Assembly: GCA_032622095.1 (NCBI GenBank)
Contig: CP136061.1
Coordinates: forward strand, 196,276,935-196,340,934
Source of the DNA: Siphonodentalium dalli
Taxonomy: Eukaryota; Mollusca; Scaphopoda; Gadilida; Siphonodentaliidae
Length of the DNA stretch: 64,000 nt
Reading direction: 5' to 3'
Both the position numbers and the translations under genes were made by a program. Below, one piece after another: positions 35,301-47,810 of the stretch. The notes beneath the pieces are model-generated. The model did no database searches. It saw only the letters and a list, made by a program, of their open reading frames with translations, and was not told the origin of the DNA. Every line of letters starts with the position of its first letter. The stretch's first letter is position 1.

Positions 35301-35949
35301 GACTTTAAAATAGACTCAAAATACCCTCTTATATCTCACTTATATCGCTATTAATATATATACCATATATCATAACACCTTAATGAAAATAAGTGGAAAG
35401 ACGTGCCAGTGAAAAGAAATATGTTGGACGCTTTTGCAACACGAAGTTCATTCTAGATGTACACAGAAACATAGGGAAGAGATTCACCATCATTATCTAT
35501 AAACATCAATTTGTTCTTCATGCCTATACACAATTATACAATGCCATTACCTGACGTACATATACCCACCCCACCTCGCGAGAGTAATAATCGGCTACAT
35601 GAAACGACAGTAAAATCTTGATAAAGGATAGTATATCACACGACACAATATTATATAAATCAGACAGTCGCTCTCTCTCGCTGGATGGGGTGTATAAACT
35701 GATTCCCGGAAACGACTCGCATAAGCACGCACGCTTGATGTCGAATCCGGTCCATGATGTTATATTCTGATGTATTGTAATTTTTGTGTTGTATTCATGG
35801 AATAAATACTGTTTAAACCAAGATTTCCAAATCACTCAGAGCACAGATTCTCGATATCACTAGGCCTATATATCATTTCTCTTTTGCTGTGTTCATGTTT
35901 CCTGGCAAAGATTCTGCCACCTTTTGTCCAGAATGAGTGGATAAGTTTG

Positions 35950-36968
35950 TCTTTGTGTTTATATGCGTGCAGTTTCACTAGGCCTTTGTGGTAGGAAGTT
36001 AGATCCTCTTATTCTTATTGGCGATGATCCTTTGAGTTCTAACCGTTTGAAGTAGATCAGATCGTTTTTGTCATACTCATGGAACCTAGCTATCAGCTGA
36101 ACAGTCTTTGTGACCTCAGGACCGTCATTGGTTTTTCTTGGCACAGATTCACAATGAGACTTTTAGATGAAATTTTCCATGGGTCGCTTATGTTGGGATT
36201 TTGCTCAAATTGTGGAAACTTAGTGAACTTTGTCTTCCGTGCTGCCCGTTGTCTTCTCTTCTGATTTCACAGTTCTCTATTTTAGTTTCAACTTTTTCAA
36301 TATTTCTGTCAACTGAGACTGAGTTTGTCGAATGCTTCTTTTAGTGAAGATAACACATCATTCAGTGCTTTGTTGTCTGCGTGGGACGAGCTACTGGGTG
36401 TGCTTTTCAGGGAATTTACCTCCTCGTTGAGTGTTTGATTTTCATCTTTGAGATGAGAAATTGTTTGTCAGGCTCTTCACATTTTCTGTATTCTCATAAA
36501 TTTCTATGTCAACGATTCCATTGATGAGCTCAAGGTATCCTGGCCCATTGATTTGAAATCTTGGACCATTGATTTGAACGTTAGAAGCATGTCCTTCTTA
36601 AAATCATCTGCAAAGTTGTTGAACGCATTTTCATAGAATTCTCTACAACATATTCAATAGCTGTCACACCACATCAGTAAAGTCCAGGCTTGGATTAACA
36701 CTTTCCCGGGCTTGAAGATTTCTTCAAGTGCGATCTATCGCCTGTCTTCACTTTCTTTTCGTCTTTCGAAAATTTTGAGGGTGATGTCAGTGGCGAATAT
36801 TTTTGTGGATAAAGTCTTGTTGTGCCACTCGGGAGAAATTGTTTGCGATAAATTGTCCGTTTCTGGGTTAGAATGTGTCATGTGTGCGGAAGGTGTATTA
36901 TTATTAGATGATTCTGCAGTTGAATCGCCTGAGGTGATGTCATTAGTTTCACCTTGGATGTCGGCCAT
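35950..36968 (-). pseudogene. Decayed L1-type ORF1 (RNA-binding coiled-coil protein)
   Basis: Begins with ATG at 36968 (MADIQGETNDITSGDS…), a Ser/Asn/Thr-rich N-terminus. It then runs through a heptad-like, Lys/Glu/Ser-rich stretch with frameshifts (about 36700-36250). It ends in KTVQLIARFHEYDKNDLIYF followed by LELKGSSPIRIR, which resembles the C-terminal RNA-binding domain of L1-like ORF1 proteins (LIARF…LKG…I). Several frame breaks make it non-functional. No endonuclease/RT follows. Confidence 0.6.
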
Positions 36969-37230
36969 TTTACCTGGTGTTGACGAATTGTTTGTGACGT
37001 GTCACAAACAATCCTTAATATAGTTGCTCCAAAGTACAATTATGTTCCTATATAACTCACCCCTGGTACCAGACCTATATCACAATAACATCTGATGATT
37101 TACAGAAATTACCTAAACGCCTTTCATTATAAATTTCTCAAAAATATATCCTCCGAATGTTTTACATTATCATCTAGGCGCCGTAACTGTATGGTGAGTT
37201 GAACTTAGTTCGTTGTGTATTTTCTTGCAG

Positions 37231-37497
37231 ATAGAGTAATTCACAGAGCAACAAGGAAACCTTGCACTGGAGCTGATACTGTTGATTGTATGATCGTCGC
37301 ATACTGCCAAGTCGCGGCACTCGACAGAAAAAAGTTAACTTTGAAATGTAACGGCAATGGACATGATATGTGCCCAAACGCAAGTTATGACAGCATCTTG
37401 CAGAAATGCAACGACGAAACATGTGTCATCGATAGGGCAGATCTCAATATCGACGAACTGCAATGGGACCTGCTCTGTGTCAACTATTCTTGTTTTG
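37231..37497 (+). CDS. Rhamnose-binding-lectin-like extracellular exon
   Basis: An 89-codon exon between TTTTCTTGCAG and G|GTAAGT, phase 1 at both ends. It reads KKLTLKCNGNG…YDSILQKCNDETCVID…LLCVNYSC. The Cys spacing and the closing L.V.Y.C pattern match the SUEL/D-galactose and L-rhamnose-binding lectin domain, also found in latrophilins. Upstream Cys (PCTG, VDCMIVAYC) would complete disulfides. The usual YGR sugar-contact motif is not apparent, so carbohydrate binding is uncertain. A 1-1 exon is the typical shuffling form of extracellular modules and splices in phase to the exon at 46040. No signal-peptide exon was found upstream. Confidence 0.6.
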
Positions 37498-38165
37498 GTA
37501 AGTATCGTCATACATAATAAGTTATGTCGAGCAAAATCGTAAACACGTGGAAATTTTATACTTGGATGTCAATTTGAGCGGAGTCGATGGGTTCAATATG
37601 AGTCGAACATGTATAAATTCTCCATGTACTCCGCGATATTGCCGGGGACAATGGTAGTGGTATACGTAATAGGCTTTTCGAAGCGCCAGTATAAATTAGC
37701 ATCTAATTAGCATCTTATTTGCATATAATATGACCACTTAACTTCTAATTTAAATATATTAGCATATGAATTGCATATATATCAATATATTAACTATACA
37801 TATAATCCAGAATAAATTAGTATCTTATTAAAAAATTTAAATAATTTTAAATCCAGTGTATAATATATCTAATTAGAATTTCAAATATCGTATATAGAAT
37901 CTATTTAAATATTTGTAAGGGATTTTCTAGTTTTGTTGTGGGATCTTTGTTTTATACGATACAATATGTCTATATTTAATTTGAATACTTTGTGATATGG
38001 GTAATGCAATATTATCTTTTCCCGTTCTACTACACTATATAAATTTATCCTGGAGGAGTGGTATTTGTATAACACGTTTGAATTTATTCAATAACCAGTT
38101 TTCATGTTCTTCTGCACCCCAGCTCTATTTTCCATGTAGCAGGGGAGGGAACTCTATCAAATTGT
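37498..38165. other. AT-rich intronic DNA
   Basis: Very AT-rich, with repeated TTAGCATCTAATTAGCATCT and ATTTGCATATA motifs between 37690 and 37790. No gene is seen. Confidence 0.5.
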
Positions 38166-38169
38166 CTTA

Positions 38170-38470
38170 CCGGAAGTACTATTTCAGAGTGAGCGTTTGA
38201 AGGGGTAGTACCAGTCTAGCAGTAATCTCTAACCCTAACAGTTTGGTTATAGATAACAATTTCGAGATATGATAATATAAGACAATTATTTTAAACGATA
38301 TACTGTGTAATTTAATCTTAACTAATCCTGTATTATGGAAAGAACAAAGCCACACAACCAACAAGTAATAGCTTATTTTTGTGATCGTAAGTATTAATAT
38401 AGTGATATAGTATGTGGGTACTACACGTAGGAGACGGGAACCAGTCACTCTAAAAACAGTATCCCGGAAG
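38170..38470. mobile_element. Small MITE-like element with imperfect TIRs
   Basis: CCGGAAGTACTATTTCAGAG (38170) is the imperfect reverse complement of CTCTAAAAACAGTATCCCGG (about 38448-38467), 20-22 bp. The interior is AT-rich and non-coding. Confidence 0.5.
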
Positions 38471-39142
38471 ATCTTCCTATTCTCTCCCACGTATATATAA
38501 ATTAAAAACAAACACGAATTAGTTTATCTCAATTATTTAAATATTTCCCAAATGCTATAAATGAATTTTATAATTATGTAAATAATTCCCAGGATATATC
38601 GTGTCTTTATTCCTGAAAAAATAAAACAGACTGATATATTAATAAATTCCTATCGACGGGAGTAATAAAAATTTCTGGAAGTGCACTTTTCCCACCAAAC
38701 AAGTCACGTGTATAATTGTCAACAAAGCAAATCAATTATCAAAGATGGAGCGGATTTTTGTTATCGGTGCTATTTTGTGTTTTTGTGTGCACTTTTCGTG
38801 GAGTTGATATATTCTGCTACGCCGAATCAAAAATCGTTTGCGTCAATGAAGGAATCTTATCCTTCAACACAGCAGAAATAGATAATGTAAAATAATTCCA
38901 AATTAAATTTAGATCATCTCTTCTACAAACGGACAATCAGTTGCAAACACTAATCATAACAAAATAAACAAATTCGACGACGGATTGTAGTTTGTTGACT
39001 GACTCTCGCTAAATTCTGTTTGCAAAAATACGAGTTTTGAGCACTGAGGCTTCGTTGCCAGAACACTGAGGGCACGATTTGCACACTGAGGCCGCGAATC
39101 GATTGGGCAGTGTGACTACATTGTAATAAAGTGATTGGCCTT

Positions 39143-39512
39143 GTGATATGTTTTATGACCATGTACATTTTTATATGCTCAATGTTGTTGTATTATGTTA
39201 TTGTTCCATCCATCCGTCTGTTCATTCACTTTTTTTCGGTTCATTGTTTTCAAATTTGGTAGATATAATACGCATATGAATTTACAGCTCAAGTTTTTTG
39301 AATTTTGAATTTCGTCCGCCAACACAAATATTCACGAAACCACTATTACCTCAATATAAATATCCTACACTACCTAGTAATACTCTGATACCTGGTGATA
39401 TGTTTTATGATCGTGTACAATTTTATATCTCAATTTTTTGTATTATGTTATTCTTCCGTCCGTCCATCTGTTCATTCACTTTTTCGGTCCATTGTTTTCA
39501 AATTTCCCATGG
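39143..39512 (+). repeat. Two-copy direct repeat of about 120 bp
   Basis: GTGATATGTTTTATGACCAT…CATTGTTTTCAAATTT (about 39143-39262) recurs with few changes at 39391-39512. Both contain a CCATCCRTCTGTTCATTCAC stretch. The flanks from 38471 to 39142 and from 39513 to 39984 hold no recognised gene. Confidence 0.7.
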
Positions 39513-39984
39513 TCGTCCATATGGCTGAACTTGTCGTGTATTGTAATGGAATAATTACATATCCGGCACCACAATGTTGATAAGTTCGTGATTTAAAAAT
39601 ATTTGCTTGTTACATTGATAATATATGTAACTGGTAGTCCTCGAATACAACGAGACGAGTATATTTGAGCAGAAAATGTTTGTAGGGGTGTGCATTATTA
39701 TTATACAAAAACGTGTTATTATAAGCTACGCATGATTGTCTCCAATTCCCTTACGACATATCTCAGTTGCAGATTAGAAATAATTGAGTTTCAACGAAAA
39801 CGGAGAGCTGATTGGACGCCATATTATATCAGCTAGCGTAGCGCGTAGACACATATCATTAGGCATCAATGATATGATTAACGAAGTGAATATTCATGAG
39901 TAATCGCTACAGAACTAGGAACTAACTATAGCCAATGGACTCTTCGTGAGTTCCCCATTTGTCCCCATGGGGCAGTCAAATAAA

Positions 39985-40265
39985 AAAAACTGGTTCTTCA
40001 AGAAACAGAGAACCATTTGGTTCTTCAAAAAGAAGCAACGAAGAAGCAACGAATAGCCAAACGAAGAACCAGTTGGTTCTTGGCAACATAGTTTGATTCT
40101 TCACAAAGAACCAAGCAAGGAACATGCATAGTTTGGTTCTTTGATATCATCCCTCGGAACCAAATCCCTCGGAACCATGGGTTCTTAATTTTGTCCCAGG
40201 GTGCAATCAAATGATTCTTCACAAATTGTTTTGGTTCCCCACAAAGAACCAAACGAAGAACCAAT
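39985..40265. repeat. Cluster of TGGTTCTT / AAGAACCA inverted motifs
   Basis: Roughly ten copies of GGTTCTT and its complement AAGAACC alternate over 280 bp. The outer pair ACTGGTTCTTC (39991) and GAAGAACCAAT (about 40255) behaves like terminal inverted repeats. Non-coding; probably a foldback element. Confidence 0.65.
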
Positions 40266-40794
40266 ATCGTGTTTTTACTCTAGTATTATGCTGGATTGGG
40301 TTTTACCTTTGGGGTTACATACCGCGTATATTTTATGTGTGATGTAGTGGACATGTGGCTGTTGCCAGCATACTATGAAAATTCAATCTACATTATTATA
40401 CGACATTGACATTCGTCAACAGTGACACACATTTTAATGTACTAGATGATTGATTATTGTAAAATAGTGGCTATAATAGAATGACATTGCCTAATGCTAA
40501 TAAATAACGCCAACAGAAATTGTTATATTAGTTATATTTCGTGTGATTCTAATCGTTTCAGGAATATTTGACATTGTAAACATGTGACCCACCCTGGTTA
40601 AGTTGTCAAGCTAATTTTCTATGATGTTTGTGGGTCCTTATGAATTGCAGTGATGCTGGTAGGGCATACTGATGCTGTTAAGAAAAAGTACCGTTAATTT
40701 TTTACTAATACATGGCTAATACCAACTCTTTTTATTAAGAAAAAGCAGCAACGTGAATTTCGTTACTTATTCCTTATTCCATATTCGCAAAACA

Positions 40795-41600
40795 TCGGAA
40801 AGTATGGCAAATGGCCCCAAATTCGTAAGTGGCCAGGTGGACGGAACATTTTGGGCCGAAACTTTTTTGGGTCGAGTTCGTAAAAGTGGTCCGAAAAAGT
40901 GTCGAACCTGTGCTCGGTCCGATTTTTTGGGGAAAATGTGGCAAATGACGCCAAATTCTCAAGTGGCCAGCTCGGCGGAACATTTTGGGTCGAAAAGTTT
41001 TTGGGTCGAGTTCGTAAAAGTGGTCCGAAAAAGTGTCAAACCTGTGCTCGGTCCGAATTTTTTTTTAAATGTGGCAAATGACTACAGGAACATACTAAGT
41101 AAAAATAACAAAAATTTGAGCCGAAAAATATTTGGGTCGAAACGTCCGAATGCCTCGAAATTAGGCAAAGTCTAAAACATGAAGGGAAAATGGCCCCAAT
41201 GGGTCCAAATTCTCAAGTGGCCAGCTGGGCGGAACATTTTGGGCTGAAAATTATTTGGGTCGAGTTCGTAAAAGTGGACCGAAAAAGTGTCTAACCTGTG
41301 CTCGGTCCGATTTTTTTTTTTAGAAAATGTGGCAAATGACCACGGGAACATACTCAGTAAAATATAACAAAAAATTGGGCGGAAACAAATTTGGGTCGAA
41401 AGTCGGAAATGCCTCGAAATTAGGCAAAGTTTAAACAAGAAGGGAAAATGGCCCCAATGGGTCTATATTCTCAAGTGGCAGGTGGGCGGAACATTTTGGG
41501 CCGAAAATTTTCTGGGTCGAGTTCATAAAAGCGGTCCGAAAAAGTGTCGAACCTGTGCTCGGTCCGAAATTTTTTAGAAAATGTGGCAAATAACCACGGG
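40795..41600 (+). repeat. Four-copy tandem repeat (about 134 and 254 bp steps)
   Basis: A block containing GGCGGAACATTTTGGGYCGA, GTCGAGTTCGTAAAAGTGG and CCTGTGCTCGGTCCGA recurs with its end near 40911, 41045, 41299 and 41552. The two longer steps include an extra segment with GCCTCGAAATTAGGCAAAGT. The open frames here follow the repeat and are not considered genes. Confidence 0.85.
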
Positions 41601-41639
41601 AACATACAATTAAAAAATAAAAAAAATGTGTAATTTTTA

Positions 41640-42230
41640 TTAAGAACAGATATATTTTAAAATAGCTTAATAATGGCTGATTTGGTGTTTGCAAAACGAC
41701 ATGAATAGATTATCAATCGTGGTCGGTTTACATTAACTAACATATCCATTATTCAATATTTTTACAAATTACATTAGGATACCACTGTATAACCAAGTAA
41801 AATAGTAAATATGTGGGAAACTCTGGTTTTATTAGTTATTGTATATGGGTAGACATATGATCCTTTCTGTTTAAACATTTGAACTGTGGCAGGTTTTGTA
41901 TATGTAAACTTCATGTGTTATTATTTGTGTAATCTAATGGCTACATATATTTAACTATGCAGTATGCCATAATATACTGGTTTATGCCATCACATTCTGA
42001 AAGCAATATATATCGAATTGCATATTTACGAGTGGAGAAAAGCTATATATTTGGCCTCACGAACACACAAATAAACCTACGCTAGTCCTTTTTGCAAATT
42101 GCATATGACTGCCACAATTATTGTTATTAGTAAAAACCGAAGCTTCAATAGAATTATTCCACCTAATATTTTGAATGTTTTCATCCTCCTTAGTGCACGT
42201 TCCGCGTGAATTCAGAAACGTGCCACAGAG
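41640..42230. other. AT-rich spacer
   Basis: No gene or repeat recognised. Confidence 0.5.
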
Positions 42231-42234
42231 CGCG

Positions 42235-42860
42235 GTCGTTTGACAGCCTTGTTACTCTGGCATTTGCCATGGCTGAACGATGGTATATTGACCGGTGCTT
42301 TTTTTTTGGGCAACAACAAATTTCTGATATTGAACCATCTATCAGCCATTAGGTCATCTCACTCTTCCACCAAATCAGCAAACTTCGATTCCTTCACAAT
42401 CGCGATTTCAGATAATTACCCACTGTACAGACAAGAATGTTATCATACCAGTTGGTGAAATAAAAACCAACGGCTTGAATGTATATGCATGTTTTTTATT
42501 TGGACCATGTTGGTCGTTGTGCAGCTGGTCTGAATGGTTTCTGTACAAAATACTCTGTGCAGTCGATAGTGGCGTGAGTGCTTTTGTATTTTGAAAATGA
42601 CTGTGACAAGTTAGCCCTGACCATTTCATTGCTTGGCCAAAGCAATGGAGGTTTGTAACTGTCATCCAGTAGGTTTACCCATGTCGTGAATATCCATCAG
42701 ATGTGACATTGAGACACTTTGAACAGGTCAGACATGTGCTGACTTCCAAATCCACATCTTATCATAACTAACGCCAGCACAAACTCCTGAAGTTTGCGTC
42801 TGGTTCGACCCCCTTTTCTTCCTGGAGTAATCCTGTTCTTCCGAACCCATAATTTGGTCT
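42235..42860 (-). pseudogene. DDE_Tnp_4-type (Harbinger/ISL2EU-like) transposase relic
   Basis: Reading the minus strand in several frames gives pieces of a DDE endonuclease with its helix-turn-helix start: PGRKGGRTRR, then PPLLWPSNEM, THATIDCTEYFVQK (first catalytic Asp), FISPTGMITFLS and MADRWFNIRNLLLPKK (Asp of the DRGF-like motif). The order and wording are those of animal DDE_Tnp_4 transposases. Frameshifts and stops interrupt it at several points. Sequence to about 43330 may include more of the element but could not be read. Confidence 0.7.
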
Positions 42861-43429
42861 TCTCAGCTATAGGCTTGACCCCACGAAAACAGAAATTTCA
42901 GCAGATGTCTAGTTGGTATACCAGTGTAGAAAAAGCATTTCTCATCTTACGTCAGTACATCCATCATGAAATCAATATTTTCATCAGGGAAAAAAAGCAC
43001 TTCGAAAGTGCATGTAGTCGCAATTGTTGATTTAATGGGTGAACCATGTAATAGAAGTTCACACAGTAATGGCAGGATCCAATCGTCGCTTGCGTCATGT
43101 GTACTCGTACTACCCTTTGGCGTAGCTGCTTCATCAGATCAAACCATTTCCATCATCTGAGTTGATAGACATGCAAATAATTCAGTGATTAGCTTGATGC
43201 ACCGATGAACATTATTTTCTAGCCATTCATAGTCACATTAATATTTGAGACAGCTGCTCGATCTTTTCCACGCACACAATGATCTTGGCTTAAAGTCGCC
43301 GTCGCGAAGTTCATAGTTTACCCATTTCCCCGCTACATCATGTTCTGGAATCTTCGTTTCATGACTTTATAAAGCAAAATAAGCAATGAAACCATGAGAC
43401 AATTTTTTGTCACGTAGGTGCTGGGTTGT

Positions 43430-44300
43430 GGGTAGCTATCCAGACCTGGACATTTGAAAGAATGAAATTAAATAAAAACAAATTTAAATCTCAAGTCATT
43501 TTTCTCGCCATTTCAGGATCAAATAATCAATTGTGTGATTAAAAAAATATGTCGCTTGGAAAAAAATATATTTTAATAAAAAAAAAAGGGAATTATAAAA
43601 AAAAACATTTTTCTGGAAATTTCAGGATCAAACTATGAAAAGTGGGGGGAAATTTGTCACTTGAAAATATTTTTTTTTTAAATAAAAACAGTTAAGTATT
43701 AATTTATTGCTTATTTGTTTTTATGTTAAGGTCATTAAATAGCGATAAATTAACATGTTACAAGTTGTTTGAGTCAGGGTTTGGGTGGAGAGGGGGGAAT
43801 TAGATACCCAGGTCTGAATATCCCCCACACCCAGAGTATATGACAAAAATAAACTAATTATTTTATTGCTTATATTGCCCTATAATGCTATATATCCATT
43901 AAAATTTTGATTGAGTCAGGATTTGGGTTGGGAGAAATTACACAGGCCTGAATATCCCTCCCCCCAAAAAAGAAACCAGCAGCTGCATATGAGACAAAAA
44001 TATCTTAATATTTATCACTTACATGTACCGGTATATCGCTTTATATAGTCATGAAATGGCGAGAAATTAAAATTAATCGAGAAAAATTTCATTGAGTCAG
44101 GGTTTGGGGTGGGAGGGGGGGGGGGCGAATACCGAGGCTTGAGTATCTCTCGCCTTTTCATGAGTGTATGAAGCAAAATAAGCAACTTATAAAATAATAA
44201 ATTCATTTTTGTCATAAGTAGCTGCTCGGTTGGGGAGTGGGGGCGATAATAAACCCGGGTATCTTTCTCCTGCCCCAAATACTGACTCAAACAACTTTTT
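43430..44300. repeat. Diverged tandem repeat with GAGTCAGGGTTTGGG motifs
   Basis: TTGAGTCAGGRTTTGGGTKG followed by G-runs and RYCTGARTATCYC recurs near 43770, 43911 and 44092, with a related block near 44230 and an inverted TGACTCAAACAA near 44283. The spacing is 140-180 bp. A-rich tracts lie near 43560 and 43600. Non-coding. Confidence 0.6.
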
Positions 44301-44634
44301 CTTGGAAAGTTAATTTCTTTCCGTTTCATGACTATATATTCAGAAATAGCATACATTGGCATGTATAGACCAAGTCTTCTCAGTCCACAACAGCTTGGGA
44401 AATTGGTTGGGTTGATGCTGTTTGGACCGAGAATCCGAGATACCTCCTGTTGCTCTTCTATACCAGTACCGTAACAGATTTTCATTCAAAAGACATACTA
44501 CATGTACATGTATAGTACCCCGACAGTCATGTGAACCCATGAATATGATTAATCATCTCACTTGGACCACAATGAATCTGTCTTCAAAATGATATACAAT
44601 GTACCATATACTGTTATAGAAAATATCCACACCA

Positions 44635-44815
44635 AGATATTATCTCGACTCTCTCGAGATTTCGAGAAAAGAATCTTGAGATATTAACATATTTTCTCGA
44701 GATCATACGGCAAGATCTCAAGAAAATATGCAGAGATCTCAAGATAATATCGCGAGATACTAGTAATATGTTCAGAGCTTGAGATGCGCATGTCAGGATC
44801 TCAAGATGTGTCGAG
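44635..44815. repeat. Cluster of ATCTCGAGA / TCTCAAGA palindromic motifs
   Basis: At least nine occurrences of (A)TCTCRAGA or near variants on both strands within 180 bp. It is followed by ACATGTTGAATATTCAAC, itself palindromic at TTGAATATTCAA. Non-coding. The spacer from 44816 to 46039 holds no supported exon. Confidence 0.65.
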
Positions 44816-46039
44816 ATAACAATTAACATGTTGAATATTCAACTTTCAAGACACTTTTTTTTTCTTGGACAATGTCACAAATCAAGAGTTAGCTAATTTT
44901 TGGCAAATTATTATTTATTATTTTAGCCAGTGCAAACACTGTCTCTGATTGTCATAGTACTGATACTAATAGCTGAATCCAATGTCAATCCGTGAGCAGC
45001 CATGGACTGGCAGTGGTCGAGTCCAGAATTTCAATACATAAAAAAATTGACATTTTTAGTAAAAAAAATAATACTGGTATATATTTAGACTAACATTTCG
45101 GCAGACACACAACTTTTCCTTGAATTATATTTCATATTTCGATGTATTGAGTATGCGTAATGATTATTACACATGTCCGCTCGTATAAACGGGGTTTTAG
45201 CTAGTATTTACATCAATTTTGTTTTCACATGTTTTGCCAGTGACCGCGATATTTTTAATAAGAGACGCTCAGTGACTCACCATTTTCGTACGCGATTTTC
45301 ATCTCTTCGCCATCCAAGGTCTGGATCGTTTGGTGGTCTCACACCATGGTAATTTTGTGGTAATTCCGACTCGTGCATGTACGCTCCCGTTGTCAAATTT
45401 AAAGTGTCTTCTGCTGACGAATCAGACGAGGAACAATCAGATCGCAAAAATGTTTCTGTCAGTGTCAGCCATTCTGTGGGAAATACCCAAGGTCCTTGAA
45501 TACGTCACACGCATTCTCGCAAATAACTGTTTCCGTCAAAATAGATAATGAGGTGAGGCATCAGGCTATCATCCAGACACACACAGTCGTAAACACTCGT
45601 ATCTTTCAGACAGCGGGGGATTGTTTTCTTAAATAAGTGTGCATAACTTGATACAAATATGAATAAATGAACATATATTGAGAATTTTCGCGACGGCGAC
45701 TTTAAAGGTCTTAGTTATTTATTTCAGTTTTACGTTTCTCGAAGCTTCTTTTGAAGGGTGTCGGGGAGGAAGTTTTTCACCTCACCTTCCAATATTCAAC
45801 ATGTCAGCTTAATGGCACCTCCAATAAGGCCCATATAAGGTCCCAGTAACATAAATAACGTGTTTTTGCAGTTATACTATGGTTTAAATGCTACAAATGT
45901 CAAATATGTGCACAAAAGGGCTTCAGTAAAAAAAATCTTACTATTGTTCGCTCGGAATTATGTTCCGCACACCAATTATGCGCGAAAAATAGTTCTGCCA
46001 AAATTTAAAACGCGAGTTTTTAGAAAAATATCTTTCCAG

Positions 46040-46339
46040 ATGGACCATCCTCTAGCGACACTACAACCCCGACGATATCCGTGACGTCCACGACAAAACC
46101 TGGAACAGAAACAGAATTCCCCGCAGTCACTTCGGACCAATCTTCGATTTCTAAACAGACGACACATTCCAGCCAAACTACTCATACAGTCAGTTCCGCA
46201 TCTTTCGGTACCACCACTGCTAGAAGTCATATACAAACGACCACCAATACCGTAAATTACATCAGTACAACTGGCACGACCACGAAGGCGGGGATAACAG
46301 GTTACCATAATGTAGAGGATTCAGGCTCTAATGACGCAG
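46040..46339 (+). CDS. Thr/Ser-rich mucin-like stalk exon
   Basis: A 100-codon exon between ATCTTTCCAG and G|GTAACA, phase 1 at both ends. The product is about 40% Thr and Ser (PSSSDTTTPTISVTSTTKPG…SFGTTTARS…STTGTTTKAG) with no Cys or hydrophobic run. This is the composition of an O-glycosylated extracellular stalk. The phase matches the lectin-like exon at 37231 and the transmembrane exon at 60020, so one plus-strand gene is likely. The donor (GGTAACAAC) is weaker than the others. Confidence 0.65.
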
Positions 46340-47590
46340 GTAACAACAGTACTGTATATGCACATGCATGCTATATCTCCTGTTTGCAAATTTCAGAGGA
46401 GTTTCCGGGATGTGAACAAGTTATAACTATATGCGTGTATGTACCCTGGATGAATTGGGCTTCCATGGGTAGCATTTTGCAAGAAAAATAATGGTGCAGG
46501 TTAAAGTTCTAAAGTGTCGCTGTCGGATTCTGGGTTATAAATGGGGGGGGGGGAGCACAAACTTCGATGCAATTGTTCTTGACGCCGAATTCTACCAAAC
46601 TTATTGTAGACTGGTCGCCAATATGGGATAAACAACGAATTGAAAACCCTAGAGGCAATTTTGAGGAAAAGTTGACAGGCAGACCTTTTAACCTATTTCG
46701 AATATCCTGAATATTTTCCAGATGCCTGTCAAGCTGTGTGACCTATATCTGACCCACCAACTTTGCGCCAAATATGGGGAAATGTTATCAAATCATCAAT
46801 TTTGGGATTTCCAGGCATGTATATAAAAATAATCGAATTAATAAGGCCTTAAAATGTCATGTTTATTTTGTCGACTTCACTTTCTGGATTCCAGAACAGA
46901 AAACCATTCCCAGATTCGATAAGTATTTTGTGAGTTATGTGCCTTTTCAATGTTTCAGTAATTTCCTCACAAGATTATACCCAAAAATGATAAATTTATA
47001 TGTTCTAAAAAATGTGTGTTCCATTGTATAGACTTACCCAAATTTGCCTCTGATAAAGAACTCGTGTGATGAAATGCAATATTTGAGGACATGCAACTCA
47101 ACAAATTGATGCCCATATGCCTTTCTTTTCTTATAACCCTTTAATAATACTAGATTGAACATATTGTAATGGAATTAACAAACACAAGTTAAAGAAAACC
47201 AACTTATGGCCATATGAATCCTTAGTCTTAAGTTGTTTCCAAAAATGCCACTTTGATGAATTTTTGTCCCTTCTAAAAGGATTTGGGGCATACATAGGAC
47301 AAAAAGCAATGGGTGTTTAATGTCTAAACTTATTTGAACTTCACTCCAATAACAATAGCATTACAGTGGTTATGCCACCGTACGCCACTTGATTTCACTC
47401 ATTTTTTCAGGATACTGACTCCAAACATGAACATTAAAAAATTCAATCGTATCACCAAATTACAGCCATTTGAGACTCAATGTTATTTTAGTCCAATTTG
47501 TTTCTTTATGTTGCATTATAAAACAGCTTGAAAAGCCACTGGAAGTTCATAGCTCTGTCAATGAACATAAACAAAATGGCGACACTTGAC
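46340..47590. other. Intronic spacer
   Basis: AT-rich, with a run of 11 G near 46542. No exon or mobile element was recognised. Confidence 0.5.
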
Positions 47591-47635
47591 TAGTAGAAAA
47601 AAATCGCTGTCTGTGTTTTTTGCTTCGGGACGGGG

Positions 47636-47644
47636 TATATATAA
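47636..47644 (+). promoter_or_regulatory. Putative TATA box before an L1-type ORF1
   Basis: TATATATAA in GGGGTATATATAAGCC, about 170 nt upstream of the ATG at 47811. The sequence just before it (GCTTCGGGACGGGG) is locally GC-rich in an AT-rich region. Confidence 0.35.
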
Positions 47645-47810
47645 GCCTGAACATGCCAAAATAGTATGAAGACAACAGAAGAACCTAAACTAAGTATATC
47701 GTGAACAAAAGGGAGAACAGGTATACAATCTCAGAGATATTTGCCACTAAATATCGAACTCCATATTGAAAATAATTGTATTCTATAAATAGAACGGTAA
47801 TCGGCAAAGA

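Noticed and set aside
38745-38807. Short frame MERIFVIGAILCFCV… resembling a signal peptide exon
   Set aside because: It is closed by TGA after 20 codons without a good donor and lies downstream of the lectin-like exon it would have to precede.
40753-41175. 140-codon plus-strand frame
   Set aside because: Lies on a four-copy tandem repeat and repeats its own sequence; no domain.
45244-45550. Possible exon near 45290 on the minus strand and an acidic frame at 45400 on the plus strand
   Set aside because: Donor-like GTGAGT is present but frames are short, closed by nearby stops and match nothing recognised.
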